Shown piece after piece: positions 19,535 through 30,615 of a stretch of DNA of 64,000 nucleotides. Positions within the stretch are counted from its first letter, which is position 1, and each line of letters starts with the position of its first letter. The stretch covers positions 1,798,001 through 1,862,000 of the forward strand of contig OZ345367.1 in NCBI GenBank assembly GCA_977006965.1, read 5' to 3'. The stretch is from Phymatolithon calcareum. Taxonomy: Eukaryota; Rhodophyta; Florideophyceae; Hapalidiales. Under the pieces are notes generated by a model. It was not told where the DNA came from, did no database searches, and saw only the letters and a program-made list of their open reading frames with translations. The position numbers and the translations under genes are program-made.

Positions 19535-22117
19535 CTAGGACAGAATGGAACCGGTTCTTGTCAGATGTGGAGGACGTGGAAATCCCAGCAGCTCCTTAAG
19601 TCCACAAGTGCCAATATTGGCAGGAGCATTTGCGTCGCGGTCGATCTTCTGCACAGTACAAGCGCCGTCCAAGTCTGTCCGGTTGTTTAAGCAACGGAAC
19701 ACTCTTGAACGTTTGTCTTGTTTCAGCCGAAAGCCGCACGAATGGCAGCACATAGATGTTCTGAACTCGTCGGTGAGAACGACAGGAACCATCAGGGCCA
19801 GCGATCGCAAGAGGCGCTTTTGAGGACATGGACCCCGCCGCCCGTGGCCAACCATGACGGCGCCGAAAAACACAACTCTCCGTTGTGCCCAAAGTTCCTT
19901 CTTCCTCATCCGTTTCATCTTTCCACGCTCCATCCTTAGCAACTCGAGCTCTTCTCCAAACGCGATTCTTCTTGCCATATTGTGCACATTTCTCTGCCGC
20001 GCAAGAAAACGTGCAAACCTTCGTCGCTGCCTGTCTTCCGACATGAGCTCTGTGATCAACTTGTCCAGGTTCCCGTACGTTGTGGAAGCAAATGCCCTCG
20101 CTTCACCTGGAACACGAAGAGTCACCTTGCTCAGTTGGCATAGCGCCTCCTTTTAATCTCCAACAACGCGGCTCTTCTCCACCTATTCCGTATGCCGTGC
20201 CAACGACTCGAAGCGATACTCCTTCGATGAAACGTAATTACCGGAGTAGTCGGTGGCAGCAAACAATCTGCTGTTCTGGAAACGGTTCCTTGTCGGAGTT
20301 GTCGCGATGTTCACTTGGCCTGGGTCCACGCCAATGACATGGAATGGTTCGCTCAAATCGTCGCGGACTGGCGCAGAGTTCCGGAAAAGCCCTCGGCGGT
20401 GCTCGGTGAGGGAAAAGGTATCCTGTATACCCTTCCACCTCTCCTGTACGATCTCAGAGACGCCTGGAGGAAGGAGTGTTGGACATGCAGCTTCCATTTG
20501 CTCACAGTCAGAGTCGCTCACGGTGTCCAAATCGCTAGGTGTCTCCACGATGGTGGCCAGAGTTAGCTTGACTTGAAGTCCATCCGTTGTGATAGAGTTC
20601 AAAAGCCACGGCACAGGGACCGTCGGGTTCTCCTTGTTCACTTTGTAGTTGCATTCCTTGGCAACCCATGGTGAGCAGGCGCACACACCTACGAATTTCT
20701 CGAACCGCCGTTTCTGCTTGAGGAGTTTACGACGCTTGCGGTTTCTCTTCCGGTCCCGCCGAGCGACTCGCGTGTCCTTGGCGCTTACACGGGAGCGTTT
20801 CGATACGCGTTTTTTGTCGTGAAAGTCGAACACGCTTGTCCACCACGCCGGCGAGTCGGCATCACGCAAAGCATGGGTGCCGAGAAATTTCCTTGCTAAT
20901 GCGCGAGTGCCGAAATTTTCATACCGGACAAACGCACGCTGGATGTAAAACACGGGTAGTAGTAGTAGAGAGAACCGCTTCGGAACCGAGTCCATCCCTG
21001 GAGATTTAAGAAAATCCCAGAGGGCTTTTCTTTCCTTAGATACATCCTTCAGTAGCGCGAGAACATGCTTCTCCTTCAACGGCTCGTCTGAGTCGAGCCA
21101 GCATGGCAAGGGGACTCGCAAGAACAAGTCCCGCTGGCGATGAAAGGTTTCCTTCCTGTACTTACCATTGATCTTTGCCACAACTATTTGGGGCTGGAGC
21201 ATATCAATGGTTCGCCATGTCTCCTCCTTGCGGTCCAATAATTCCTTATCGTTCTTCCGACAGTAAGATAACACTTTGAGAAGAGCTTCCGGCGACGGCT
21301 TTCCTGGAGAGTCCCGAAGGGGCTGATAGACTTGTCGATACTCGTCCACTAGGGACTCAAGAGCGGGTTTCCAAGCGTGCAGGTGATTTTCTCCACAGCA
21401 TCAGGAAATAACAGAGCTTGCCTGTGCTCTTGTTGTGGAATAGCATGCCTTAATGACGGCAGATGCGGTCTTCTTCACGTTCTGCGCGCCGTCATCGCCG
21501 GGGGAGGGTAAGACAACTTGACCCACAGCACAAATAAAATGCTGGACGGTTCTTTGCTCAAAATTGTCTGTAATGTGCCTTTTCAGAATCTTAATGAAGC
21601 TCCGACATATCGTGTCTCGTCCCCTTGCTGGAAAAGACCTGAGCAAGGTCAACGTTTCTTGGGACAGATTGGCGTCATTTTCGTCAATGTAGTTCAGAAG
21701 AGACATTCAAATTTGCACGGCAGTGGCGTTCGACGGATCTTCTAAACTTCTCGGTTTGTTCTTGTTGGCCTTTCGAAGCTGCTTGCCGGAAAGCAGCGTG
21801 AACAGGTTGTTCACAAACGATTCTTGGAAAATTAAGCTTCTGGCTGCGGCGTTGTCGTATGCATCCGCAAGGACGTTCAAGTATACTGACACAAGATGCC
21901 TTAGAACGCCTAGGGCTTTAGAGTCTTGGTTCATCTTTCTCAACAATGCGGCTTTCTTCGTGGGGCTTATCCCGTCTCGAACGGAAGCGTTCAAAGAGGT
22001 CGTAATCGTATGGACCCGAATACGGGAGCTTGTGAAGGAGCGTATGTTTGCAAAGTCGTTCAGCTCCTTCTTCATAGGCCTGCCGACGCCGTCTCCGTCT
22101 GCATCTTCTTCCGCCAT
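19535..22117 (-). pseudogene. Fanzor (TnpB-like RNA-guided endonuclease), copy 1, four in-frame stops
   Basis: Fanzors are eukaryotic relatives of TnpB, RNA-guided RuvC nucleases that act in the nucleus. From ATG 22117 one frame runs 860 codons to the stop at 19535, interrupted only by TGA at 21709, TGA near 21403, TAG at 20185 and TAA at 20155. There are no frameshifts. RuvC-I is seen as IGVDPGQVNIATT. FFGAVMVGHGRRGPCP then TDEFRTSMCCHSCG is the Fanzor core with the candidate rearranged RuvC-II acid and the first zinc pair. C-terminal DRDANAPANIG is RuvC-III. A basic KRNRKRRKLLKQKRR stretch sits in the middle. Compared with copy 2 it lacks six residues (ARVKVD) right after RuvC-I. It is intact at the spot where copy 2 is frameshifted. 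Confidence 0.88.
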
Positions 22118-22710
22118 GATGGAGAGCACAAAGACATTGGCAGTGGCGTGGAGAAGCTTCACCACGGTTTCCATTAGTACCATCTGCGTTCAAGATGAAG
22201 GGATGACTCGGCGGTTCTATTTTCGAAACGAAAGGGCCCGACGCGCATCCGCCGTGGCTGAAATCAGCGATAAGCGCATCGCATGTGGCACAACGACATA
22301 ATTCACCGCCATGGTATTGGGGGACATGTGTGACGAAGCGAAACTCGCGCGACGAGCGATGAAACGAAAAGGACCGGTCTGCTGTCCACTAGTTGAGCGG
22401 CTGAGAAGAGTGCAGTTTATTGAGGATCGGATCCGCACAGGGAGCAGCCAGAGATTGATCAACAAAGCTGGCCACAAAGAGAGCAACGGAAATCCACCCA
22501 CGACGGCTTTTTGGGAACAATGGAAGGGCTGGCCTGGGTTTCACGAAGCTCGTGAAATGCAATCTGTTTAACTTCTTACATGTATTCATGACTCAGCTTG
22601 AACCTTGAAGAAGAATAAAATGCTGAGCCCAAAAGCAATTTTGAAACTTTGCGCTTCCTGACCAGGAATATCTGCTTGACACTGCAAGACATAGACTGAC
22701 AGGCGCAATA

Positions 22711-23813
22711 CTCTTGTGTTACAGAACCTTCAGTATTGCCCCTGTAGGATTCCTTGCTCGTTAATGGGGCACCCGGCGGAGCTCGAGCTTCCTCGCGACA
22801 TCGAGACTATTAGTTACATGGGCCTTCAGGAGAGTATCATGACGTAGAGCAAAAGCCCTTGGGAATTTCATGGACTCTTCGGCCGGAGAGACAACAGTCC
22901 TGCTTATCGACTATCTTTTGTCATTCCAAACGTGTCACGAAACTGCACAAGAGGCCCAGAACTAGATATTTCTAGCTCAAGTTTCAGGGCTCTCGTGAGT
23001 GCTCAATAACTCTCTTTGCCGTCCAAATCTTCGTCTGATCCATCCTGTTGGACTATTTTTATCGATGCCTTTGCACACAAGCTACTTCCATTGCGCACGG
23101 GATGTTTTGGGCAAAAGTTCATCGCTCCGGTGCGGTCTTTCTGCGCTCACGCGATCGCTTCCATATCCCTGAGAGATACTGGGGCAGTTCCCCGCGTGTC
23201 GTGGGTGTGGAGTATATTTAAGCGCGGACAATGGACGGGCTAGATTAAAGAAGGGAGGAAACTGTGGGTGTTGGTTGTGCAACTGTTTATCGATCTGTGT
23301 TGGTCGGTTGTTGTTGCTGTTTATATCGATCTAGTTCGGTCGATTGTGGTTGTAAGGTTTTATTGATCTGTGCTGGGCGATTGTTATTTGGCTGCTCGCT
23401 CGGTTTGTGAACCTTTTACACTACGGAAAACTCGCGGCTTTGTTCGCGGTTGGGCTGCAGCCCTGTTTCTACTGCTGCAAGGCACCCGCGCTGGTACGCG
23501 CGGCAATACTGTAGCCTTCAAACGCATAGAGTCGAGCGCATATGCGCATACTGTACACAGTCAATGATACAAAAATTTTGTCAAACTCATGTTTTGTGAT
23601 AACCCGAGAAACATTAGACTTTCATGTTTGTCATTTTGTGCGGGCGGGGACGCCTGTCATACTCGGTCTCACCGCGACTGGAATGTTGTCCCTGTGCTTT
23701 GTGTCTGCGGCTGAATGGTCGCATCCATTAGATAGACCGCATCGACCGCATGTATCATATTGTACTTCGATATGGTGTGTCATAAATCGGACACGAAGGT
23801 TGCACATTGCGCA
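22711..23813. other. Intergenic; degenerate ~38-bp tandem repeat at 23.28-23.40 kb
   Basis: Three imperfect units built on TTATCGATCTGTGTTGGTCG follow a TATA-like TATATTTAAG at 23.21 kb. This could be a decayed LTR leader. No protein-coding gene was recognised. Confidence 0.4.
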
Positions 23814-24387
23814 TTGTTTTTGTAGACGCGAGAAAACACGAGCTGCTTTCAGGTAACTGACGTAAGAAAATGTGAACTTGGACCGATAAATATTTAATAG
23901 TTCATCTGCAGTTGAGCATTTTCCCCGCTCATATCCTTTCATTCAAACTGAGTTTTATTGGCCAAATGATATTCCCAAAGCGGTCAACCTTCAACTTATA
24001 ATATGATACCTGCTGCGGGAAAAATAAGTTTTCGATTGTTTATTTTGATGTGATGAGGATTTTTTAAGTTGTAAATCAATGCATTATTCCTCGGAGAGGA
24101 GAAAAAAAGTTGGAGTTTTCAAAGAATTCTATGAGAAGGGGAAGAGGAAAAAAGTTTTTCTCACTTAATTTTTGTTCAGAGGTAAGAACAAAATAAGTTA
24201 GTTTTTTCTAATATTTTGAAGACATGAACAGAAAACGACAACTGTCTGGGCGTGGACCGCTTTATCATCGTTTCGGTTCGTAGTGGTCCAGAGAAAGAGT
24301 CATTTTTGGACTTTGTGTGGGAGCTTCCACTGGCGACAAACTTGTACTTCTCGAAACGGCGTGTTTTCTAGCGTCTACAAAAACAAG
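23814..24387. mobile_element. MITE-1 copy A (574 bp)
   Basis: The ends TTGTTTTTGTAGACGC and GCGTCTACAAAAACAA are inverted repeats of about 25 bases continuing into AGAAAACAC. The interior is AT-rich and non-coding. It matches 39534-40118 in inverted orientation along its length, with indels. Confidence 0.8.
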
Positions 24388-24391
24388 TCGT

Positions 24392-24509
24392 ATGTGTACC
24401 GTAAGCCGAGATAACAACTCGGGCTCCCCCCTCGGGTCCTATCATACCCACTCCGGCCTGGTACTCTTACGTTCTACTTTCATTTGTTATCCCGATTTAC
24501 GGTTCACAT
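24392..24509. mobile_element. Fold-back element copy A (118 bp)
   Basis: It has inverted ends built on ATGTGTACCGTAAGCCG and TTGTTATCCCG. Four bases (TCGT) separate it from MITE-1. The same pair, same spacing and opposite orientation occur at 39.37-40.12 kb, so the two form one composite repeat. Homology continues about ten bases past the end (to about 24520). Confidence 0.75.
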
Positions 24510-24520
24510 CTCCTTATTGT

Positions 24521-25048
24521 GATTTGTAGTGTCGGGACGGATTGGTGTCGCGCCCACCGGTATCGCATTGCTCCGGCCAGATGGTGGGGATGCCTTCCTT
24601 TGTTCGCGACCGGCGCATGTGCATTAGTTCCATCCCATTGGCCTGGGAATGACTCGCGAGTTCATATCGTGATCCCTTATGGACCAGTAGTACCCGTTGT
24701 CTCGTATGTACTGTAAGATAGCTTTGAGATCACCTCGAGTGGTTATAAACCACGACGACGCCGACCTAAAGTAAGGAAGGCGGTGAATCCCGCTCGTAGA
24801 CTCGACTATTTGGCTTTACGCTCGCATCAGTCGCTAGCTCGACCCGTCGACTCTTCGGGTGGATGTTCCCCATCCACATCCATCACCGTATCTTCGTGCC
24901 GCCGTATCGTGTAACCCACAACGTTGCACCCGCGTTCGCACACGGGGCAGAAACTCATCGTCGCTCTTACTTCCCCAAGCCAGGGGCGTTGAGTCGTTCG
25001 CCGCACGATCCCAAAAAATTCCGCTCAAGGATCCCGACAGTTCTTGCA
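24521..25048. other. Intergenic, no gene seen
   Basis: Overlapping frames at 24.86-25.2 kb are compositionally biased and carry no motif. Confidence 0.35.
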
Positions 25049-25227
25049 TTCCGCCCTCCAGGCGACGTTCTTTCCGTTTCGTTTCTTTCTGCTCTTGCAG
25101 CCACTATCCTATCCATTCCGCTTTTGAGGCGACGCTATCATTCATTCCGTATTCAAGGCGACGCTATCATCCATTTCGCCTTCGAGGCGACGTTATCACT
25201 CATTCCGGCTTGGCGACGGCGTCACTG
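25049..25227. repeat. Minisatellite, five ~30-base units
   Basis: Units run roughly CATTCCGCTTTTGAGGCGAC followed by GCTATCATT. The third to fifth units are close to each other, while the first and last are degenerate. It ends about 30 bases before the hAT-like terminus. Confidence 0.75.
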
Positions 25228-25258
25228 ACGCTAGGAGGTTCCCGTTCTACGATCGTGA

Positions 25259-26740
25259 CCAGGGCTGGCATCAAATATATTGCATTTCCAATATATTGCA
25301 GTATATTGCTACTGGAGCGCTATTGTAAGAGCCTGTCCTTATTGCAATACTTATTGCAATATGCGCGGTATTGTCGAAGACGCTCGATTCGGTTCATTAA
25401 ACCTTGTCGCGGTCCGTTCTCGTCTTACCAATCGAGTGATGCTGCGCAATCTTACATCGCTCAACGGCATACGGCACAACGCTACACGATAATCGGGCAA
25501 GTACTATATGATGAAGCGCTTTTGTAAGATACGAAGAGTTGATACAAGTTGCTGATGCGGAAGGCACGGACGCAACAATTGACCGCAGCATGGAGTTCAA
25601 GAATCGTGCGGCCCAGTACACAAGTCAGCTCAAAGAAGATAATGCGTTCACCGTGGTACTGCAGAACCAAAATTCATCTTTGTATGACCGCTTGGCGCTT
25701 GATGCACTCATCGAAACTGTGGACATGAATAAGAACAAAGCACTGTCACCGTTTTACTGGTATAAGCTCGGAACGCGCTACATGGGAATTCACTCGACGA
25801 TTGCCCCTGGTTCTGTGAGTCAGGTGCGCTGCAATGAAGCGGAATCTATGACTGACACCGAGCGTGCTGCTTCTTCGAAATTGCGGTCGACTAATGCTTA
25901 ATACAACCGCTGCGAGCAACGCTTCTTCGAATATGGCTACCCTTTCTATGGCGGAAATTATTAAGAAGAAGTAGCGCAAAGGCGAAGCGCCTATGCAGCC
26001 TTATGCCAATTGTGACTTTATCCTTAGTTCTACTGCCAATGTAGAACGACTATGGTCTATCGTAAGTTTGTACTAACGGAGAAAAGGACGACGATGACGC
26101 CGCTGTTGTTCGAAGCATTAATGGTCTTGAAGGTCAACAGGACGTACTGGAACCAGTCTTCAATATCCATTGCCATGTCTAATAGAAGAAGCGACCGTTT
26201 GAGAAAGCTTCTGCAAGAGTATATGGAGTATAACGATCTTCCCTAAAGTTAAAGAAGATTTTGTTATTGCAATCATATTGCTGGTCATCTTCTATTGCAA
26301 TCCTTATTGCAAAGAAGTCACTGTTATTGGTATTGGTATTCCACTTTCCTCGCCAATCAATAAAAATAGTATTGCGGCAAGCCCTGATCGTGACTCATTT
26401 ACAAGCTCTGAAACAGCTACCAATATTCCCCTTTATTCTGTTCGTCCTCTTCATTCCTGTTTGTATGGTGTTTTTGCCTTTTGTTTTGTACGACAATTAG
26501 TCACGTAGACCATAGAGCGTTAGATCTGCACGCAAATGAGAGATGGTAATGGTGACGACCGTGCTGTAATAGTGAAGAGTGGAGGTGTGAGAGCGATGGA
26601 TGACAATTGCTACTGCCACTGCAACTGCAAAAATGTGAAAGTGGGGCAGCGGAAAGATGGCCCGTACGTTCATTTGCGCCCGACTCCATGCGTTTTTAAG
26701 ACTGCAGTATATTGTCTTACGATAGGAATTTCATCCGCAG
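25259..26740 (+). mobile_element. hAT transposon relic
   Basis: CAGGGCTGGCATCAAA at 25259 is a typical hAT terminus (CAGRGNTG), followed by repeats of TATTGCA. A broken transposase with the hAT dimerisation domain lies inside. Near 26.70 kb GCAGTATATTG echoes the left subterminal repeats, but the terminal bases of the right end are missing. Confidence 0.6.
25539..26245 (+). pseudogene. hAT transposase C-terminal region, broken
   Basis: An open stretch ending near 25901 (FYWYKLGTRYMGIHSTIAPG) is followed, after frame breaks, by ILSSTANVERLWSIVS and then TPLLFEALMVLKVNRTYW. Together these make the hAT C-terminal dimerisation signature (S...VERLFS ... R..L.P...E.LLFLK.N...W). The RNase H-like catalytic core upstream is not recognisable, so this copy is dead. 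Confidence 0.7.
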
Positions 26741-26820
26741 TAAGTGAATTTACCAAAATTCATGTTTTATGAATGACAAGGGAGGACTCATGATGTTATG
26801 TTGAATAATTTCGACTACTC
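26741..26820 (+). repeat. 68-base repeat, copy abutting Fanzor 2
   Basis: It matches 18593-18660 inverted. It ends exactly where Fanzor copy 2 begins. Confidence 0.8.
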
Positions 26821-27411
26821 ATATTGCGCCTGTCAGTCTATGTCTTGCAGTGTCAAGCAGATATTCCTGGTCAGGAAGCGCAAAGTTTCAAAATTGCTTC
26901 TGGGCTCAGCATTTTATTCTTCTTCGAGGTTCAAGCTGAGTCATGAATACATGTAAGAAGTTAAACAGATTGCATTTCACGAGCTTCGTGAAACCCAGGC
27001 CAGCCCTTCCATTGTTCCCAAAAAGCCGTCGTGGGTGGATTTCCGTTGCTCTCTTTGTGGCCAGTTTTGTTGATCAATCTCTGGCTGCTCCCTGTGCGGA
27101 TCCGATCCTCAATGTACTGCACTCTTCTCAGCCGCTCAACTAGTGGACAGCAGACCGGTCATTTTCGTTTCGCCGCTCGTTGCGCGAGTTTCGCATCGTC
27201 ACACATGTCCCCCCAATACCATGGCGGTGCATTATGTCGTTGTGCCACATGCGATGCGCTTATCGCTGATTTCAGCCACGGCGGATGCGCGTCGGGCCCT
27301 TTCGTTTCGAAAATAGAACCGCCGAGTCATCGCCTCATCTTGAACACAGATGGTACAAATGGAACCCTTCAGGTACTCCACTCCACTGCCAATGTCGTCC
27401 AGCTCTCCATC

Positions 27412-29999
27412 ATGGAGGAAGACGAAGGAGACGGAGACGGAGACGGCGTCGGCAGGCGTATGAAGAAGGAGCTGAACGACTTTGCAAACGTACGCTCCTT
27501 CACAAGCTCCCGTATTCGGGTGCGTACGATTACGACCTCTGTGAACGCTTCGGTTCGAGACGGGATAAGCCCCACGAAGAAAGCCGCATTGTTGAGAAAG
27601 ATGAACCAAGACTCTAAAGCCCTAGGCGTTCTAAGGCATCTTGTGTCAGTATTCTTGAACGTTCTAGCCGACGAACAGGACAACGCCGCAGCAAGGAGCC
27701 TTATTTTCCAAGAAAGTTTTGTGAACAACCTTTTCACTCTGCTTTCCGGAAAGAAACTCCGAAAGGCGAACAAGAAGAAACCGAGAAGATTAGAAGATCC
27801 GTCGCACGTGCACATTCGAACGTGGGTTGACACATACATTGAACAAAATAATGCAAATGTATCAGAAGAAACGTTGGCCTTACTCAAGTCTTTTCCCGCC
27901 AGGGGAAGGGACACGATATGTCGGAGCTTCATCAAGTTGTTGAAACGGCACGTTACGGAGAATTTTGAGCAAAAAACCACCCAGCATTTTATATGCGCTG
28001 TGGATCAAGTTGTCTCGCTCTCCCCCGGCGATGAAGGCGTGCAAAACGTGAAGAAGAGCGCAGCGTCCGTCATCAAGGCATGCTACTCCCCTACAAGAGC
28101 ACAAGCAAGCTCCGTTATTTCATCATGCTGTGATAAACATAACCTGCACGCTTGGCGACCGGCTCTTGAGTCCCTAGTGGACGCGTATCGTCAAGTCTAC
28201 GAACCCCTTCGTGACTGTCCAGGAAAGCCGTCGCCAGAAGCTCTCCTCCAAGTATTGTCCTACTATCGGAAGAAGGACAAGGAATTGGTAGAGCGCAAGG
28301 AGGAGACATGGCGAACGATTGATATGCTTCAGCCTCAGATCGTCGCGTCAAAGATCAATGGTAAGTACAGGAAGGAAACGTTTCAACGCCAGCGTGACCT
28401 GTTTCTGCAAGTCCCGTTGCCATCCTGGCTCGACTCAGACGAGCCATTGACGGAGAAAGAAGTTCACGCGCTACTGAAAAATGTGTCTAGGAAACGGAAA
28501 TCCCTCTGGGATTTTCTCAAATCCCCAGGGATGGACTCGGTTCCGAAGCGGTTCTCTCTGCTACCCGTGTTTTCCATCCAGCGTGCGTTTGTCCAGTATG
28601 ACAACTACGGCATACGCACATTAGCAAGGAAATTCGGCAGCCACGCTTTGCGTGATGCCGACTCGCCGGCGTGGTGGACAAGCGTATTCGACTTCCACAA
28701 CAAGGAACGCGTATCGAAACGCTCCCGTGTAAGCGCCAAGGACCCGCGAGTCGCTCGGCGGGACCGGAAGAGAAACCGCAAGCGACGAAAACTTCTGAAG
28801 CAAAAAAGGAGGTTTGATAAATCCATCGGTCTGTGCGCCTGCTCACCATGGGTTGCCAAGGAATGCAACTATAAAGTGAACAAGGAGAACCCGACCGTCC
28901 CTGTGCCGTGGCTTGTGAACTCTATCACAACGGATGGACTTCAAGTCAAGCTAACTCTGGCCACCATCGTGGAGACACCTAGCGATTTGGACACCGTGAG
29001 CGACTCTGACTGTGAGCAAATGGAAGCTGCATGTCCAACACTCCTTCCTCCAGGCGTCTCTGAGATCGTACAGGAGAGGTGGAAGGGTATACAGGATACC
29101 TTTTCCCTCACCGAGCACCGCCGAGGGCTTTTCCGGAACTCTGCGCCAGTCCGCGACGATTTGAGCGAACCGGTCCATGTCATTGGCGTGGACCCAGGCC
29201 AAGTGAATATCGCGACAACTGCGCGCGTCAAGGTAGACCCGACAAGGAACCGTTTCCAGAACAGCAGATTGTTTGCTGCCACCGACTACTCCGGTAATTA
29301 CGTTTCATCGAAGGAGTATCGCTTCGAGTCGTTGGCACGGCATACGGAAAAGGTGGAGAAGAGCCGCGTTGTTGGAGAATTCAAGGAGGCGCTATGCCAA
29401 CTGAGCAAGGTGACTCTTCGTGTTCCAGGTGAAGCAAGGGCATTTGCAACCACGACGTACCGGAACCTGGACAAGTTGATCACAGAGCTCATGTCGGAAG
29501 ACAGGCAGCGACGAAGGTTTGCACGTTTTCGTGCGCGGCAGAGAAATGTGCACAATATGGCAAGAAGAATCGCGTTTGGAGAAGAGCTCGAGTTGCTAAG
29601 GAGAGAGCGTGGAAAGATGAAACGGATGAGGAAGAAGGAACTTTGGGCACAACGGAGAGTTGTGTTTTCGGCGCCGTCATGGTTGGCCACGGGCGGCGGG
29701 ATCCATGTCCTCAAAAGCGCCTCTTGCGATCGCTGGCCCTGATGGTTCCTGTCGTTCTCACCGACGAGTTCAGAACATCTATGTGCTGTCACTCGTGCGG
29801 CTTTCGGCTGAGACAAGACAAACGTTCAAGAGTGTTCCGTTGCTTAAACAACCGGACAGACTTGGACGGCGCTTGTACTGTGCAGAAGATCGACCGCGAC
29901 GCCAATGCTGCAGCGAATATCGGCACTTGTGGACTTAAGGAGCTGCTGGGATTTCCACGTCCTCCACATCTGACAAGAACCGGTTCCATTCCGTCCTAG
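27412..29999 (+). pseudogene. Fanzor (TnpB-like RNA-guided endonuclease), copy 2, one 1-base frameshift
   Basis: The start is the ATG at 27412, which copy 1 shares; the upstream frame is open but not conserved in copy 1. The frame runs to about codon 750 and then loses one T in a T-run near 29667 (four Ts here, five in copy 1), which disrupts the glycine-rich core segment. The correct frame resumes to the stop at 29999, giving about 862 codons in all. Approximate positions: basic stretch at residues 447-465, RuvC-I Asp (IGVDPGQVNIATT) at residue 594, candidate RuvC-II acid in TDEFRTSMCCHSCG near 786, zinc finger Cys at 791-826, RuvC-III (DRDANAAANIG) near 828. The length fits Fanzor1 proteins. 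The single lesion could be a sequencing error, leaving an active gene; otherwise it is freshly dead. Confidence 0.88.
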
Positions 30000-30123
30000 A
30001 TTTTACTTCTGTAGTACATACTTTTCTGATCATTACATCGTCGAGGGCACCAGTTCCCTCTGGGGATCACTGGCACTTTCGGCGGTGACACTGTACATCT
30101 AATTTTGTACGGCCATGATCAAC
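30000..30123 (+). ncRNA. Candidate omega RNA / guide scaffold, copy 2
   Basis: This is the non-coding 3' end, almost unchanged between the two copies. TGATCAT (30027-30033) can pair with ATGATCA (30115-30121) to close a multi-branch fold. Inside it GAGGG/CCCTC forms a short stem and GTAC pairs across a ten-base loop. The guide segment would be whatever lies beyond 30123. Transcription was not shown. Confidence 0.35.
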
Positions 30124-30182
30124 AGTTGCGAGAACCTCAATAGGCACGGACAGTAATTACAAATTTAATCGAAAGTTTGTAA

Positions 30183-30324
30183 GTTTACTACCAACCAGAA
30201 AATGTCCGAAGTCAACTACTTAAATGAAAACGTAAGCGAAGGATTGTAGCGCAACGAAAAGCCTCGCAGGTGCAATGATAATTGACAATGGGAGCTTTAA
30301 TTAAACAGAAATCCAATCCAATCC
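30183..30324 (+). repeat. Short interspersed repeat family B, copy 2, AATCC tail
   Basis: It is the same unit and orientation as 11953-12092. No SINE follows this copy. It lies 60 bases beyond the end of Fanzor copy 2. Confidence 0.8.
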
Positions 30325-30615
30325 AGCTGTAATAACGAAATACAGTAAATTTCGAAATTTCGCTTTTTCGATCCAGCAGCCCCTGTGCGGTTTATTGACT
30401 GTGATAATCATAGTCAATGTTCATGGGTATCGGCAAAGCCTATTTGATAGGCAATGTCGGTATCAATAATATCGCATATATCTTGATATCATAGAAATAT
30501 CAACTATTTTGTTGTTGAGGAAAGACCGAGTTCTGATTAAGATCCCAGTGCCGATTAGGACCTGCGGAACGGAAGTGCGGAAACCAGCGAAGTCAATGCC
30601 TGTCAACTTCCGGTC

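Larger units (their letters stand above)
19411..22710 (-). mobile_element. Fanzor1-type element, copy 1
   Basis: The boundaries come from comparison with copy 2 (26821-30123, inverted): sequence identity starts at GTTGATCATGG (19411) and stops at AGGCGCAATA (22710). There are no terminal inverted repeats and no second gene. The left edge abuts the rpl16 fragment and a short piece (ATAACAACTCGGG) also found in the fold-back element at 24.41 kb. Confidence 0.85.
26821..30123 (+). mobile_element. Fanzor1-type element, copy 2
   Basis: The 3303-bp unit is bounded by ATTGCGCCTGTCAGTC on the left and CCATGATCAAC on the right. Both edges are set by loss of identity with copy 1. It has a single gene and no terminal inverted repeats. 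The 5' leader (about 26822-27030) is also very similar between copies. Confidence 0.87.

Noticed and set aside
19411-22710. A Helitron carrying the Fanzor gene
   Set aside because: No TC start, no CTRR end with hairpin, and no Rep/helicase gene at the mapped boundaries.
25049-25227. A CRISPR-like array
   Set aside because: Units are contiguous and imperfect with no unique spacers; the genome is eukaryotic.
27031-27411. An N-terminal extension of the Fanzor copy 2 protein
   Set aside because: The frame is open but begins with GTG and is not conserved in copy 1; the shared ATG at 27412 is preferred.
30123-30183. The Fanzor copy 2 right flank and the 18.59 kb repeat as an empty target site
   Set aside because: Sequence following the 68-base repeat at 18.59 kb does not match the sequence beyond 30123, so it is not a pre-insertion site.
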